64,000 nt of DNA, taken from the NCBI GenBank assembly GCA_963920525.1, contig OY986438.1, forward strand, positions 180,460,888-180,524,887, given 5' to 3'. Position numbers and translations under genes: made by a program. The notes below the pieces were generated by a model. It had not been told where the DNA came from. It made no database searches and worked only from the letters and a program-made list of their open reading frames with translations. The stretch is from Dichetophora obliterata. Taxonomy: Eukaryota; Arthropoda; Insecta; Diptera; Sciomyzidae. Positions 11,105 to 21,663 of this stretch are shown here, one piece after another (position 1 is the stretch's first letter; each line of letters starts with the position of its first letter).

Positions 11105-11288
11105 AAGGCGGCGTTCACAATAAACGCTTTTAGCTTAGCCGAGAGGTTTAGCTGAAAAACTATTTGTGCACAATCATATGGAAAAAGCACAAAATGTTCA
11201 TAGTTCCAGCATAAAGCTAGCATAAAGCTTCTTTTCTAAATGCTTTTCAGCGCTTATATCTCCATCTAGCTTGCTCATACAGCAAAAT
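11105..11288. mobile_element. Left half of an AAGGC-ended MITE
   Basis: Begins AAGGCGGCGTTCACAAT. It matches the left half of the complete 314-bp element at 35,350-35,663, including GGTTTAGCTGAAAAAC, GCATAAAGCT and CTTATATCTCCATCT. The match stops near 11,288. The right half of the same family occurs at 14,025-14,148. Confidence 0.65.
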
Positions 11289-11289
11289 A

Positions 11290-12296
11290 ATTTTATTTTT
11301 TATGCGTTGTAGAGCATTTTGATAATGCTTTTCGGCGCTTTGTTTGATCACATAGTTTCAACTTTTTTGTTTACTTTTATTATTTATTGCAACGTACTGC
11401 ATTTTTTAGTGGATTTAGGCTTTTGTTTTTCTATTTTGCTTGTTAACAATATTTTCGCAGATTTTGTTTTATTTGTTGGATATTTTTTTGTACTGAAGTT
11501 TTAACCGTTGCACACTGGACCAGAAGGTACCGAAACCAAGGATTAATTCAAAAAATCAAACAAAGTCTTGACAATTATGTTTGGTACCGACTTAATATAT
11601 GGTAGATATATGTCCGCAACTCCAAGTAATTTTTTTTTATTTGTTTATTAATGCAACTGCACGCTGTCAACGTTCACTCATTGTTTGTATTTTTGCGTGG
11701 TGAAAACTGATGTTTTAATATTTTTATCAATTTTTTTTTCGTAAAATAACAAAAAAATACTATATGTTTTAAATGAAGCCTTCAACGTCAGGTATTTATC
11801 TATATTTTTAAAAAAAAGTGGTGTGAAAAAGTGTTGAAAATTATTTCGTATTTATTTTTTAAAAAAGTTCTCATGCACATGCTGAGTTTCAAATGTGAAT
11901 TGACTACAATTTATTAGAAGTGCTTATATATTTAAAAAAAAAGTCATTTTAACTTTCAGAATCAGAATTGAAATTTTGCGCATATTTGCGCGAACTCAAA
12001 ATAAACTATTTTATGTGAAACAACTCTGCTAAAAACGTATTGTTGCTTTTCTAATAACATTGAATTTACTAAGCATACACATTTTTTCCAGTTAGCTTGT
12101 TTTGTCGACTATTTTGTTTTGGTTGTTGTTGCTTTTTTTTTAGAAGAAACAATAACAAATGTGTTTTTCTTGTACCTGTTTTTGTATTTTTTATTGCATT
12201 TTTTTTGCTTAAGGTTTATCTGTCTTCGAAAGTGTTGTAAATATTTCGCATATATGCTACTTGGTATCTGGTTAAATAAATGCATGTCTGTACATT
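11290..12296. other. AT-rich sequence, no gene seen
   Basis: Long T runs and low-complexity stretches. No motif, RNA gene or bounded repeat was recognised. Confidence 0.4.
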
Positions 12297-12869
12297 AGAG
12301 TGACCCATTGACCCTTAGCTGTATGGAAGAAAATTTTTTTTACAAATTCAAAATGTGCATGGGCCTCGATTTTTCTTTAACATGTAAAAAATAAACTGTT
12401 GGAAATATAAATAAACTGTTTCGTTCTTGCAAATATTTTCAGGAAAAAAAATTGATATTTAAACCTGCCTCTAATTTTATTTATTTGGGAAAATAGTGTT
12501 GTTTTTCCAAAAAAATTTTAAGCTCAAACTTTCTGAAAACTGGTACGCTTTTCATTTTTCATTTTTTTTTTCTTTTTAACTTGAAAATAAGACTAAAATT
12601 AACAGAGTTATGATATTTTACTTTTGGAAATCTCATTTTTTTTCTTGTTGTATTAAAAAAACCAAAAAATCCAAAAGTAAAAAAAAATTAAGCAAAATGT
12701 CTTAGAAATATTTTCTAAAACTATGCCTAATACAGATACAAAAATTCCTGCGATTACGTTTAATAATTTGATAGTTACGAAATTTGTTGATAGAAGTATG
12801 CCTTTTTAGAAATTTCGAGTTTGAATATTTTACGCTCGGTATTTTGTTGAAAAATACTCCTGGTTTAAC

Positions 12870-13105
12870 ATGCCTCCAACATTGCATAAGATTTTTATAC
12901 ACGAACCAGAAATTATAAAGCATGTACTGTTACCAATTGACCAATTGTCGGAGGAAGCACAAGAAGCTCTTAAAAAAAGACTTAAAAAATTAAAGAGAGC
13001 ATTTCTCTCGTAAATGCAGTCGTGTAAATTCAAAAGAAAATGCATTTAGCAGACTCCTTTTAAGCTCTGATCCTGTTATTTCAAGCAAAAGCAAGCAATT
13101 TACAA
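12870..13105 (+). pseudogene. Remnant of an uncharacterised transposon-type protein (SSDPVISS motif)
   Basis: From an ATG at 12,870 the frame reads MPPTLHKIFIHEPEIIKHVL then LPIDQLSEEAQEALKKR and stops at 13,013. Shifting frame there continues with RKCSRVNSKENAFSRLLLSS and DPVISS. I recall similar proteins with LHKILIHG and RLL-SSDP-ISS motifs repeated in insect genomes, but I do not know a family name. The family is otherwise longer on both sides. The frameshift marks this copy as dead. Confidence 0.5.
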
Positions 13106-13171
13106 AAAAAATCAACTTTTACCAAAACTGGCATTACAACTATTAGTTCCGGAAAGTGATGGCAATTAAAG

Positions 13172-13280
13172 ATATGATAAAGAGGATGCTGATGATGATG
13201 ATGATGGTCATGATGATGGTGATGATGATGGTGATGATGACTCTGAAGATGGTTATGAGTAAGATGATGATGGTAATAAT
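13172..13280 (+). repeat. GAT/GATG microsatellite
   Basis: An imperfect (GAT)n run; in one frame it reads mostly Asp and Gly. It directly follows the decayed transposon protein and could be an acidic tail of it that expanded, or an independent microsatellite. Confidence 0.8.
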
Positions 13281-13685
13281 AACTTTGTTTATTAAAACTA
13301 AAACTCTATTCAACTGAATTAAAAAAAAAATTTAAAAACCATACATCTAAAAATAATAAAAGAAAATTATTAGAAAAATACAAAATAATGTAAAATATAC
13401 TTTTAAATTAGTTGTCCGTATATAAATAAAAAATTTAAAAATTCAAAATCAATAATTTATCGCTCGTGTAAATTAATCCTCGTTTTCGGGTCCATCTTAC
13501 CCAATGTGCGTTATTGTTGCGTTTTTGTTTCGTTTTGTGGCACTTTTCAGTTTTATGCACTTGTGTATTTTATCTCGTTTGTTAAAATAGTTTTCATTGT
13601 TCTTGCTACAAGTACTACTTTTTGTGCTGAACTTTCTACCGTTGTGCTTTCAGGTTCCTTAGAACTTTTTTGTTATTGGTTTTAT

Positions 13686-13870
13686 TTTAAAGATCAAAGA
13701 ACCAAGGCATGCGCCTTATACAAACAAGGTTTGGTCTTTGACCTGAAAGGAAAGGGATAGATTTATTTAGAGGAATTGATTGGAACCATACGTGAATTAT
13801 TGATCAGGCAAAAGAAACGTGAAAGACAATTTGAATTGCTTTTAACCGAGGCTATTGTTATGCCTTGTTT
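13686..13870. repeat. Inverted repeat, left arm
   Basis: Runs GATCAAAGAACCAAGGCATG through CCTGAAAGGAAAGGGATAGA to GGCTATTGTTATGCCTT. It is repeated inverted at 14,715-15,280. Both ends of the arm are preserved, so this is either one end of a larger element or one of two inverted copies. Confidence 0.8.
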
Positions 13871-14024
13871 GATCATCGGTTTGATCTTTCGTTTGTGATT
13901 ATCGCGAATCTACATACTCATTAAACAAAAACCTTTAATTTAATTTGCAAAACGTAATTGTTTTCCAAAGAGACTAATGAAACAAATCATCAGTCAGCCA
14001 CAAACATAAAGGGTGTACTGTGAT

Positions 14025-14148
14025 CACCAGTAAGCTCAATAAGCTACTTTGTGCAGCGTTGAGTAAGCGTTAACTATGATAAAAAAAAGCTCGACAAAGC
14101 TGCTTTATGCATCAGCTTCAGCCAAAGCGTCCACTATGAACGCGGCCT
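14025..14148. mobile_element. Right half of an AAGGC-ended MITE
   Basis: Contains ACCAGTAAGCTCAATAAGCT, GACAAAGCTGCTTTATGCA and ends CCACTATGAACGCGGCCT, matching the right half of the intact copy at 35,350-35,663. The left half lies 2.7 kb away at 11,105-11,288. Confidence 0.65.
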
Positions 14149-14508
14149 ATGACCGCACGCATTAAATGAGCTGTGCTGTGCGCAAAGCGTTTGCGAAAGT
14201 CTTGCGAAGAAACTAGATGCACGCATTGGCGTCGGAAGCGGGGGAAAGGTGGGCAGTTGCCCCCAACTTTTTTAGCTAGATAAACAATTTAAAAGGAAAA
14301 GTTATTCAAAATATCAGTTTTTTTACAACGATAATATTTTTGTATTATATATTTTCCTCTTCTTTCTCTCTTCTTCATGTTTCATGTGAAGAAATTTTGG
14401 TGAACTTTTTTTGCAGCACCATTTGTACTGCCTCCCCATTTGTACTGCCCCCCCAGATGAAATTCGCTTCCGACGCGATTGGATGCACGCAATGTTCACT
14501 CTGTTGTC

Positions 14509-14581
14509 GGCCTTTGTAGTCTAATGGAGAGTACGCTAGACTATCAACCCAGAGGTCCCCGGTTCGAATCCGGGTAAGGTT
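14509..14581 (+). pseudogene. tRNA-like sequence
   Basis: An A box TAGTCTAATGG (14,517-14,527) and a B box GGTTCGAATCC (14,561-14,571) are present. The T arm is perfect (CCCGG / CCGGG around TTCGAAT) and the acceptor pairs at six of seven positions with two G-U. The anticodon stem is poor, with the loop reading CTATCAA, so I do not call a functional tRNA. It could be a tRNA pseudogene or the head of a SINE; Pol III transcription is possible. Confidence 0.6.
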
Positions 14582-14714
14582 CGGGCAAAGTTCTTTTAAT
14601 TTTCTTTGTTCTTTCCTACATTTAAGAATTATGGAAAAACTAAAAATCCACAACTAAATTATGGAAAATGAGAAATTAAAGGACAGGAACAACTAAGGGC
14701 TGGAAATGCTTGCC

Positions 14715-15280
14715 GAGGTTAAGGCATAACACTAGCCTAGGTTAAAAGCAATTAAAAGTGTCTTTCACGTTTGTTTTTTAATCAATAACTAGCTGAAGCC
14801 GGTGTGCTTCGCTACTCCCCTCGTTATAAAATAAAATTAAAAGTATTTATATATTTTTCACGCCATCGAATTTTCGAAATAAGTCCACCCCAGCGCCACC
14901 TACCGTGTCCATTTATACACAAATTATTTTCTTATGATCAAACAAACATACATTCTGAATTTCAGTTAAATTGGTCCATAAATTCAAATTTTCGATATAA
15001 GTCCACCCCAGCGCCACCTGTCGGGTCCAAATATAGCCTATGTTACCCACCGTACCAAGATGAACATTACCTGAAAATTTCATCAAAATCGGCCCAGCCG
15101 TTTTGGAGTCCATACGTTACATACATACACACATCCTATTTTATGTATATAGATAGATAGATAGAAGATTCACGTTTGATTCAAATCAATTTCTCTAAAT
15201 AATCTATCCCTTTCCTTTCAGGTCAAAGACCAAACCTTGTTTATATAAGGTGCATGCCTTGGTTCTTTGATCTATTTAAA
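14715..15280. repeat. Inverted repeat, right arm, with nested insertion
   Basis: The inverse of 13,686-13,870 at high similarity, but with a 370-bp block (about 14,790-15,163) inserted inside ATCAATAATTCACG. The left arm keeps this site uninterrupted, which defines the insertion. Confidence 0.8.
14790..15163 (+). mobile_element. Short dispersed element (GCCGGTGTGCTTCGCTAC)
   Basis: Starts CTAGCTGAAGCCGGTGTGCT and ends in a TAGA microsatellite. It contains two direct copies of AAGTCCACCCCAGCGCCACC and a TACATACATACACACATCC stretch. Similar sequences are common in insect genomes as short non-coding repeats. The class is unknown. It is delimited by comparison with the empty site in the left arm. 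Confidence 0.65.
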
Positions 15281-15379
15281 AAAAAACAACAAAAAAAAAT
15301 AAGCAAAAATCTTTGCGCACAGCAACGCACATATGCTTCACTGTGTGCGGTGCCTAATGTGATTGCTTAAAGGAAATGA

Positions 15380-16055
15380 GCCTGTTGGCCACGTAAGCTA
15401 CCTCCAGGCCTAGATCGCATGGCCACGCGTTTAAAAATCACTGTGGCTACAAATAATGCTGTGGAGACAAATCAGGTCCTTAACATGAACTCGGAGTTGA
15501 GGCCAATGGCAATTTGCAAGAGCCTAAAGAAAAGTGGACTTTTTCCTAGAACAAAATGAAGAAGCCTCTTTTAACTGATAAGCATCAAAAGCAAGATATG
15601 AATTCACAAAAAGTATGAGCTCTTTACCATTGATGGTACCAAATGATGATAACATAATCAGATTAAACTAAAAAAAACTGTGTTGGGTCAGATGGGCGCA
15701 TGTTGACTTGGACTTGGGTTGATACAGGTATAGGCCTTAAGAGCTAAATATTTGTAATACATTGAAATTAGGAGATGGTGTAATGATGCTTTGAGGATGA
15801 TTTTGTGGCAATAAAGTCGGAGTACTGCGACGAATTATAATGAGGGCTGCGGAATATATTAATATTTTGGAAAACTCATATTCCCACAGTTTGGATATAT
15901 TTGAGGCAGAAAAGGGGCAGGATGATGCAGGATAACGATCTGAAGCACACGGTTAAATGAACAAAGAGGTGGTTCAATGAAAATGGGATTAATGATAGAA
16001 AACATGATAGGCCATAGGACATAAATGTTCACCCATTTAATATATATATAAAAAA
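15380..16055 (+). pseudogene. Tc1-like transposase fossil
   Basis: Scattered frames on the plus strand read GHVSYLQA-like linker sequence, KKPLLTDKHQKQD, a GDGVMM stretch, AAEYINILEN and DNDLKHTVK followed by KRWFNENGIN. These correspond in order to the Tc1 linker, the RKKPLLT motif, the GGGSVMVWG motif, the YVNIL region and the second catalytic Asp (DNDPKHTSK). Many indels and stops are present. Terminal repeats were not found. It is clearly older than the other Tc1 copies. Confidence 0.65.
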
Positions 16056-17225
16056 AATCACATACTGTCTTCACACCCCAGAAGTTGTGTTAACAGTTCT
16101 GTTAACAAATATTAGGAAATGTTCTTTTTAATTTTCAAATATAAAAACCAAATATTTGTTACGATTTCTGTCAACAGAGATGTCAGTGATTCTTGGCTTG
16201 TGGACACTACATTTAATGCTTAAAATGTTTATTTGCTTAAAATGTTATCAACAGATATCTGCCGTGTAAAAGATACCAAAATTGCGTTGAAATCAGAAGC
16301 AAATAGCTGAATAATTTCCCTTGACCTAGGGACAACCTTTGAATTCTTATTCGCAGCATAAATTCCTTTAAAACAACCCCGATAACAATTGCGTTAATTT
16401 TTCTCGTTTGTTTTAAGCATACGAGTTCGTCCATTGTTCGTTTTTGATTTCTTTGTCCGCATGCCAACAACTACTATCTTGATTGCAAGCTTCTGTTCCA
16501 GACCCGCTTCGCACTCCCGGCATACCCGCATGCATGCGGTTAATCATCATTGTATTAGCATCGAATAGCGATTGAATCAAAGCGCACTTTAATTGAAACC
16601 ACTGCAATGCGCGGTAGATAGAACGCAGCAGTGTTGCAAAACATCAAGAAAATAAACCTGAATTTCCAGTTCCTTAAAAATTGCTAACTGCTTATTACTG
16701 CAGACAAGTTGGCTGAGGAGCTGTCGCTGTTGGCTGATTTTTTATTTTTAGTTTTTTATTCAGGCACTAGTTGTATGTGTGTGTTTGGTGTTGCCACATA
16801 ATAATTTTTTAAAATTAAATTGTTGATAAATTGTATGTGCTTATCTCTGTAAATTTAAAATTCAAATTTTCTTAAATTTTCTTTCTATTGCAACGCTCGC
16901 TCATCTGAGAATTTACCTTAGAACAATAAACTTGTTCATCTTTTAAATATTTTTAGCACTTTTCCATCTCCACTTTAACTGACATCTAGTACATGTTTTC
17001 ATCTATATGTATATCATTTTATGTCCATGTTAATAGCTAGACACGCAAATTAAAAACCCATCCAAAGTTGCAACGTTGCCACATTGCTACATTGTTGCAC
17101 AGTGTCACCATTGCGGTCATAAATAAAATTAAAAATTTTTAACGTTTTCCAGAATTCAGTATATTTATCGATACATAATTTTTCAACTAATAAAAATCTG
17201 TAAGCATTTTGAAAATACATAACTA
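16056..17225. other. No gene seen
   Basis: A few moderately GC-rich patches around 16,440-16,560 but no motif or splice-supported exon. No bounded repeat recognised. Confidence 0.4.
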
Positions 17226-18266
17226 CAGTGACTCACATATTTTGTTCAAGTGTTTAGTTAAATAAAAGTAACTGTTAATATATGAAAAAATTGATTTAGT
17301 TTTTACTAAAGTTTAAAGCTTAGTATGCTGTAGAAGCGAAAAGAAATCTTTTATAAGAAATGCATTGCGTTTTTGACAGCGAAAAGTTAGCGACATTTTT
17401 TTTTTCGTTGGTTATAGTACGCTGTTGTACCGAAAAATTGTTCAATTCAGCCAAGTTCACAACCATGATTGGAGAGTTAAAATGTCAAAATTTCGCTGTT
17501 TTTTATATGTTCGTACATTTAATTGGAGTGGAAATTTGACATACAACAATAATGTTCAACTAACACATTCAACAAACACGTTTATAGTAAGTATGTGCTA
17601 GTGCTGAGTCTACACCAAAATTGTGCATGTAGAATTAAATGCCTAAAAATGTTCGTTCCTACAGCATACTAAGCTTAATGTATTTTAGAGAACGGATAAT
17701 ATTGTGAAACTTAAAAAATTAAAAGGTGAGAATTTCTGTCCGAGTACTATAAACAAGGATTACGAGAAACGAAAACGCCATAAGATAATATTGTTGTTAA
17801 ATAGAGCAGATTAGTAGCTTTCGAGAATCCAACAGCATTTAGGCAATCTATCTTAACTTTCTTCTCTACTTTATAGTATCTGCAATTTGCTTAAACTATT
17901 TCAAAGGTTATTTTTATTTCTTTTCCCTTTTTTTCTCTTTTCTTTTCTTCTTTATTAAAGTGTTTAATCTTTTTTTATTATAATACATGATATTTATATA
18001 ATAATATTTTAACTAAAGTATTGTTAAATGTCGGTAATTAAGTCTTAAACCCGGTTGTTATAATTGTAATCTAATTAAATTCTTATTTAATTAACTAAAC
18101 TAAATGATTTTTGTGCTATAAAAGAACATAGTTCTAAGTGTACTGATGTAAGCCTTTAATTTTTTAATTTTATAAATAAAATAAATAAATAAATTTACTT
18201 CTCAAAATTGAACATAACGGTATTTTAGCACAGTGGAAAATATTTGATCAAATATGTGACTCACTG
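17226..18266. mobile_element. Non-autonomous Tc1/mariner-like element (CAGTGACTCACATATTT)
   Basis: The left end CAGTGACTCACATATTT and the right end AAATATGTGACTCACTG are exact inverses over 17 bp, flanked by TA at 17,224-17,225 and 18,267-18,268. The element is 1041 bp with a nested MITE; no transposase motif is recognisable inside. Confidence 0.85.
17322..17670. mobile_element. Nested MITE with AGTATGCTGTAG ends
   Basis: Inverted ends AGTATGCTGTAGAAGCGAA and, from the right, AGTATGCTGTAGGAACGAA. AAGCTT flanks both sides (17,316-17,321 and 17,671-17,676), either a target duplication or part of the inverted repeat because it is palindromic. 349 bp, non-coding. Confidence 0.75.
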
Positions 18267-18483
18267 TATGTATATGTGAATTTGAATTTATGGAAGGTTT
18301 TAGGCAAAAGCGGTTAAAATTAAGTCATATTTTAGAAGATATTTTCTAAAAAGGTTGATTTTTTGTATCGGTATTCAGTATTCGGCATAATCGGCCGATT
18401 TCTTAATCTTAGGCTTCGTCTTCGGGGCAAAATAGCCGAATATTTGCTCCGTCAGCAGGCGTGGCAAGTGAACAATGTGACTG

Positions 18484-18531
18484 AGTTCCAAAATGCATTT
18501 TTACAATGCATTAGTGTGTTTTATTTTGAAT
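18484..18531 (+). repeat. 50-bp repeat, left partner of an inverted pair
   Basis: GAGTTCCAAAATGCATTTTT ACAATGCATTAGTG and following bases recur inverted at 22,567-22,617 with only a few differences. The two bracket 4.1 kb of nested repeats. Confidence 0.75.
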
Positions 18532-18554
18532 TAGTGCTAAGTTTTAATACGAAA

Positions 18555-19225
18555 ACTGCAACTCTGTTATCCTTAAAAAAAAATAAACAAAAAGTTAAAA
18601 AATTTTTTTTAAAATTAAGCTTTTATTTAAAAAAGACGTAAACTAAAAATAAATTTAAGTAAAATGTGTCATATATGTATATAGTAGGTGTATTCTAGGT
18701 GCGGAAGAACCTTTCTCTTGGTTACTCATCATCATAATACAAGCGTACGTAAAGTGGTAAGTTCTAAGGACTTATATAAATTTATAATTTTTCAAATACA
18801 TTTATGTTTAAAAGCTTAAGGCACTGATATTGTGTAGTTAACCTGTATAATGGATCGCAGTTTATGTACAGGTAAGCTTACTAAAAGATTCAATACCACT
18901 GATAATGTGTAGTAAACCTGTATAACGGATCGCGGACATCGATCGGTGCCTCAAGCTTTTAATAATTAGAAGTCTTTAAAAATTCTAAATTTATATAAAT
19001 ACCTAGAACTTACCACTTTACGTACGCTTGTATTATGATGATGAGTAACCAAGAGAAAGGTTCTTCTGCACCTAGAATATACCTACTATATACATATATG
19101 ACAAATTTTACTTAAATTTATTTTTTTATTTTTAGTTCACGTCTTTTTTAAATAAAACCTTAGTTTTAAAAATTTTTTTAATTTTTTATTTAGTTTTTAC
19201 TTTTTAGTCTTAAAGGTTATTAACA
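18555..19225. mobile_element. Long foldback element
   Basis: Arms of roughly 200 bp (about 18,600-18,800 and 18,985-19,190) are about 97% identical where I aligned them, for example TTGGTTACTCATCATCATAA and its inverse. The pairing continues more weakly to the outer edges. The loop carries two direct copies of a TGTGTAGTTAACCTGTATAA-like phrase, plus an inner inverted pair (AAAAGCTTAAGGCAC and GTGCCTCAAGCTTTT). No coding sequence. The high arm identity suggests youth or arm-to-arm conversion. Confidence 0.85.
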
Positions 19226-19254
19226 TCTTTTATTTTCAAAACATATGGAGATAT

Positions 19255-19972
19255 AGAATTTTTATTGATTTGTGGGCGGTAAAAGGGGTGTGGCAAAAAT
19301 TTTATTATAATATTGCATTGTCACCGGACTTACATATGTATGTTAAATTTCAGCTTAATCGGATACCAACAAGTTTGCAAAATTGCGAAAAATGGTTTGC
19401 AAATTTTGACGGACATACATACATACATACAAACATACACATATACGAGCAAAGCAAGCTATAATCAACTCATAATCAGAGCTTAAGCCCCGTAGTTTTG
19501 AATATATAAGATTTTTATTTATTTGTGGGCGGTTAAAGAGGTTGTGGCACCATTTTTTTCCTGAACCAACCTCTACTTGAAGGTAATTAACTGCTAACAT
19601 TTTAGCTGAATCAGCCCCGTAGTTTTGGAGATATAGCATTTTTATTGATTTGTGGGCGATAAAAGGGGGTGTGGCCAAATGCTTTTCATAAACCCTATGC
19701 TTTATTTGATGAAACTTTACTGTTTAAATTTCAGCTGAATCAGCCCCGTAGTTTTAGAGATATAGCATTTTTATGGATTTGTGGGCGGTAAAAATGGGAG
19801 TGGCAAACATTTTCCTTAATTATCCTCTACTCGAAGGAAATTTACTGCCAAAATTTCAGCTGAATCGGCCTAGTAATTTTAGAGATATACCTTTTTTAAA
19901 TTTTGTGAGCGGTAAAAGGGGGGGGTGTGGCAACATTTTTTATCATAATACTGCATTGTCACGGGACTTACA
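19255..19972 (+). repeat. Minisatellite, unit about 125 bp
   Basis: About five imperfect copies of a unit containing ATTTTTATTGATTTGTGGGC, GGTAAAAGGGGTGTGGC and TTTCAGCTTAATCGG. A (ACAT)n run follows one unit. Comparable arrays occur in higher flies as parts of non-autonomous elements. The array is interrupted at 19,973 by Tc1 copy 2 and resumes at 21,615. Confidence 0.8.
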
Positions 19973-19974
19973 TA

Positions 19975-21612
19975 CAGTGTTGCGCAAAACAATAGCAACA
20001 AAATCGATACGCTACTACAAAATCGTGTATCTTTTTAAATATTAGGGACACACAAAAATGATTATAGAAACCAAAGCATATATTCATACATCATATTAAA
20101 AACAAATCATATTCCAATTCGGTTTTGTTTTCTTTATTAAATTTAAAATAATGTGACTGCATTGAGTTTGTCTGAGAGCAAAACAAAAGCAACATAATTA
20201 ATATTTGGTGTAAGATCAATTATTCTTGATAACCGCTGCACAGCTGAGCAGCATCGTATATGTTCCCAATTAAGTTTCAGGGCTTCATACAGTGCAGTCT
20301 TATCGGGAAACCTTTGACCAGAAACTTTTACCTTCAAAATCCCAAAAAGATTTTCAATGGGATTCAAGTCATTGTGACTGTGCCGGCTAATCAAGGACTT
20401 GAATCCCTTTGCCTCTTATGTAATCTCTGATGAGCTTTGAAGTCTGCTTCGGGTCGTGATCGGGCTGAAACGTTCACTGAAGCGACATTTTCCACTCTGA
20501 ATGTCATCTTGCCACTTGCTTTCTAAAATGTTATTATATACAAATCGATCCATAATTCCATCGATTTTTTTAAATGGCTCAACTTCATTATAGGAAAAAG
20601 AAGTCCAGACCATAATGCCATCGCATCCGTGTTCAAAATTTATTTTGCAGTTTCGGGCTTCAAGTCGTGTACTTGGGTGGCGCCGTACCGTGCACATCCC
20701 ATCTGAATTAATCAAGTTGAACTTTGATTCATCGCTAAAAAACGGTTTTCGCTTTTTGAACGGTCCAATTTAGGTGTTCCTTTGGAAGACTGAGTCTAAA
20801 AACAATAAATTGCAACTATTTGTCACAATTTCAGACAGAATTGTTTAAATTGTAACACCTCACCTTGTTTTTTATGCTTAGCTGTAAGCAAAGGTTTCTC
20901 TACCGGTCTGTAACTTCTTAAATCGTTCTCAACGGCTCGTCTTCAAACAGTGCTGTGGTGGATATCTAAATCAAGTATCTGAACAACCTCTTTGGCTGTG
21001 GCAAATGCATTTCGTTTGAACACACCACAAATGTTCCTGTCATCACGCAGCGATGTTTTCCGCGGTCGCCCTCTTTAATGTACCGTTGTTACGTCTTTTG
21101 TGAAGGTATATTTCTTTATTAATCTGCAAACTATTGACCGATTAATATCAAACTGTTTCACGTTAGATATTTGCGAATTTTCGTTTTTATATTCGGAAAT
21201 AATTTGTAATTTAAGAGCTTCACAGTATTTAAAATGTGCCATTATAAATGGAACAGTCAATGTCACAACTAGCACAAAAAAAAACTAAACTTAAATGTTT
21301 ATGACTAACAAACAATACGTGCTTTACAATAACGGAACTTTTACCAATAATTCTTCGAACTTGTGTTCTCTTTTTACATTTTTCAAGTTTTGTTGCTATT
21401 GTTTTGCTCACAGACAAATTGAATGTAGTCACATAAATTTTAAATTTAATAAAAAAAAACAAAACCAAATTTGAATTTGATTTGTTTTATATATGATGTA
21501 TGAATATATGCTTTGATAAATATAATCATTTTTGTGTGTCCCCAATATTAAAAAAGATACACGATTTTGTTGCAGCGCACTTATTTTGTTGCTATTGTTT
21601 TGCACAACACTG
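19975..21612 (-). mobile_element. Tc1-family DNA transposon, copy 2
   Basis: 1638 bp with the same CAGTGTTGCGCAAAA ends and about 155-bp inverted repeats as the copy at 3962. TA lies at 19,973-19,974 and 21,613-21,614. Removing the element restores CTTACATATGTATG, the wording found in the neighbouring minisatellite unit at 19,328, which confirms the boundaries. Confidence 0.93.
20220..21242 (-). pseudogene. Tc1-family transposase, copy 2, broken
   Basis: Starts at MAHFKYCEALKLQIISEYKN (start codon 21,240-21,242) with a helix-turn-helix, followed by SIVCRLIKKY, the RGRPRKT linker, a SDESKF catalytic Asp, KHGCDGIMVWTSFSY, DHDPKQTSKLI and DLNPIENLFG. Frameshifts and stops differ partly from copy 1, so the two decayed at least partly independently. 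No intact frame remains. Confidence 0.85.
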
Positions 21613-21663
21613 TATGTATGCTAAATTTCAGCTTAATCGAATACCAACAAGTTGTCGAAAAAT

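Noticed and set aside
14509..14581. Functional tRNA gene
   Set aside because: The anticodon stem is badly paired, so I kept it as tRNA-like only.
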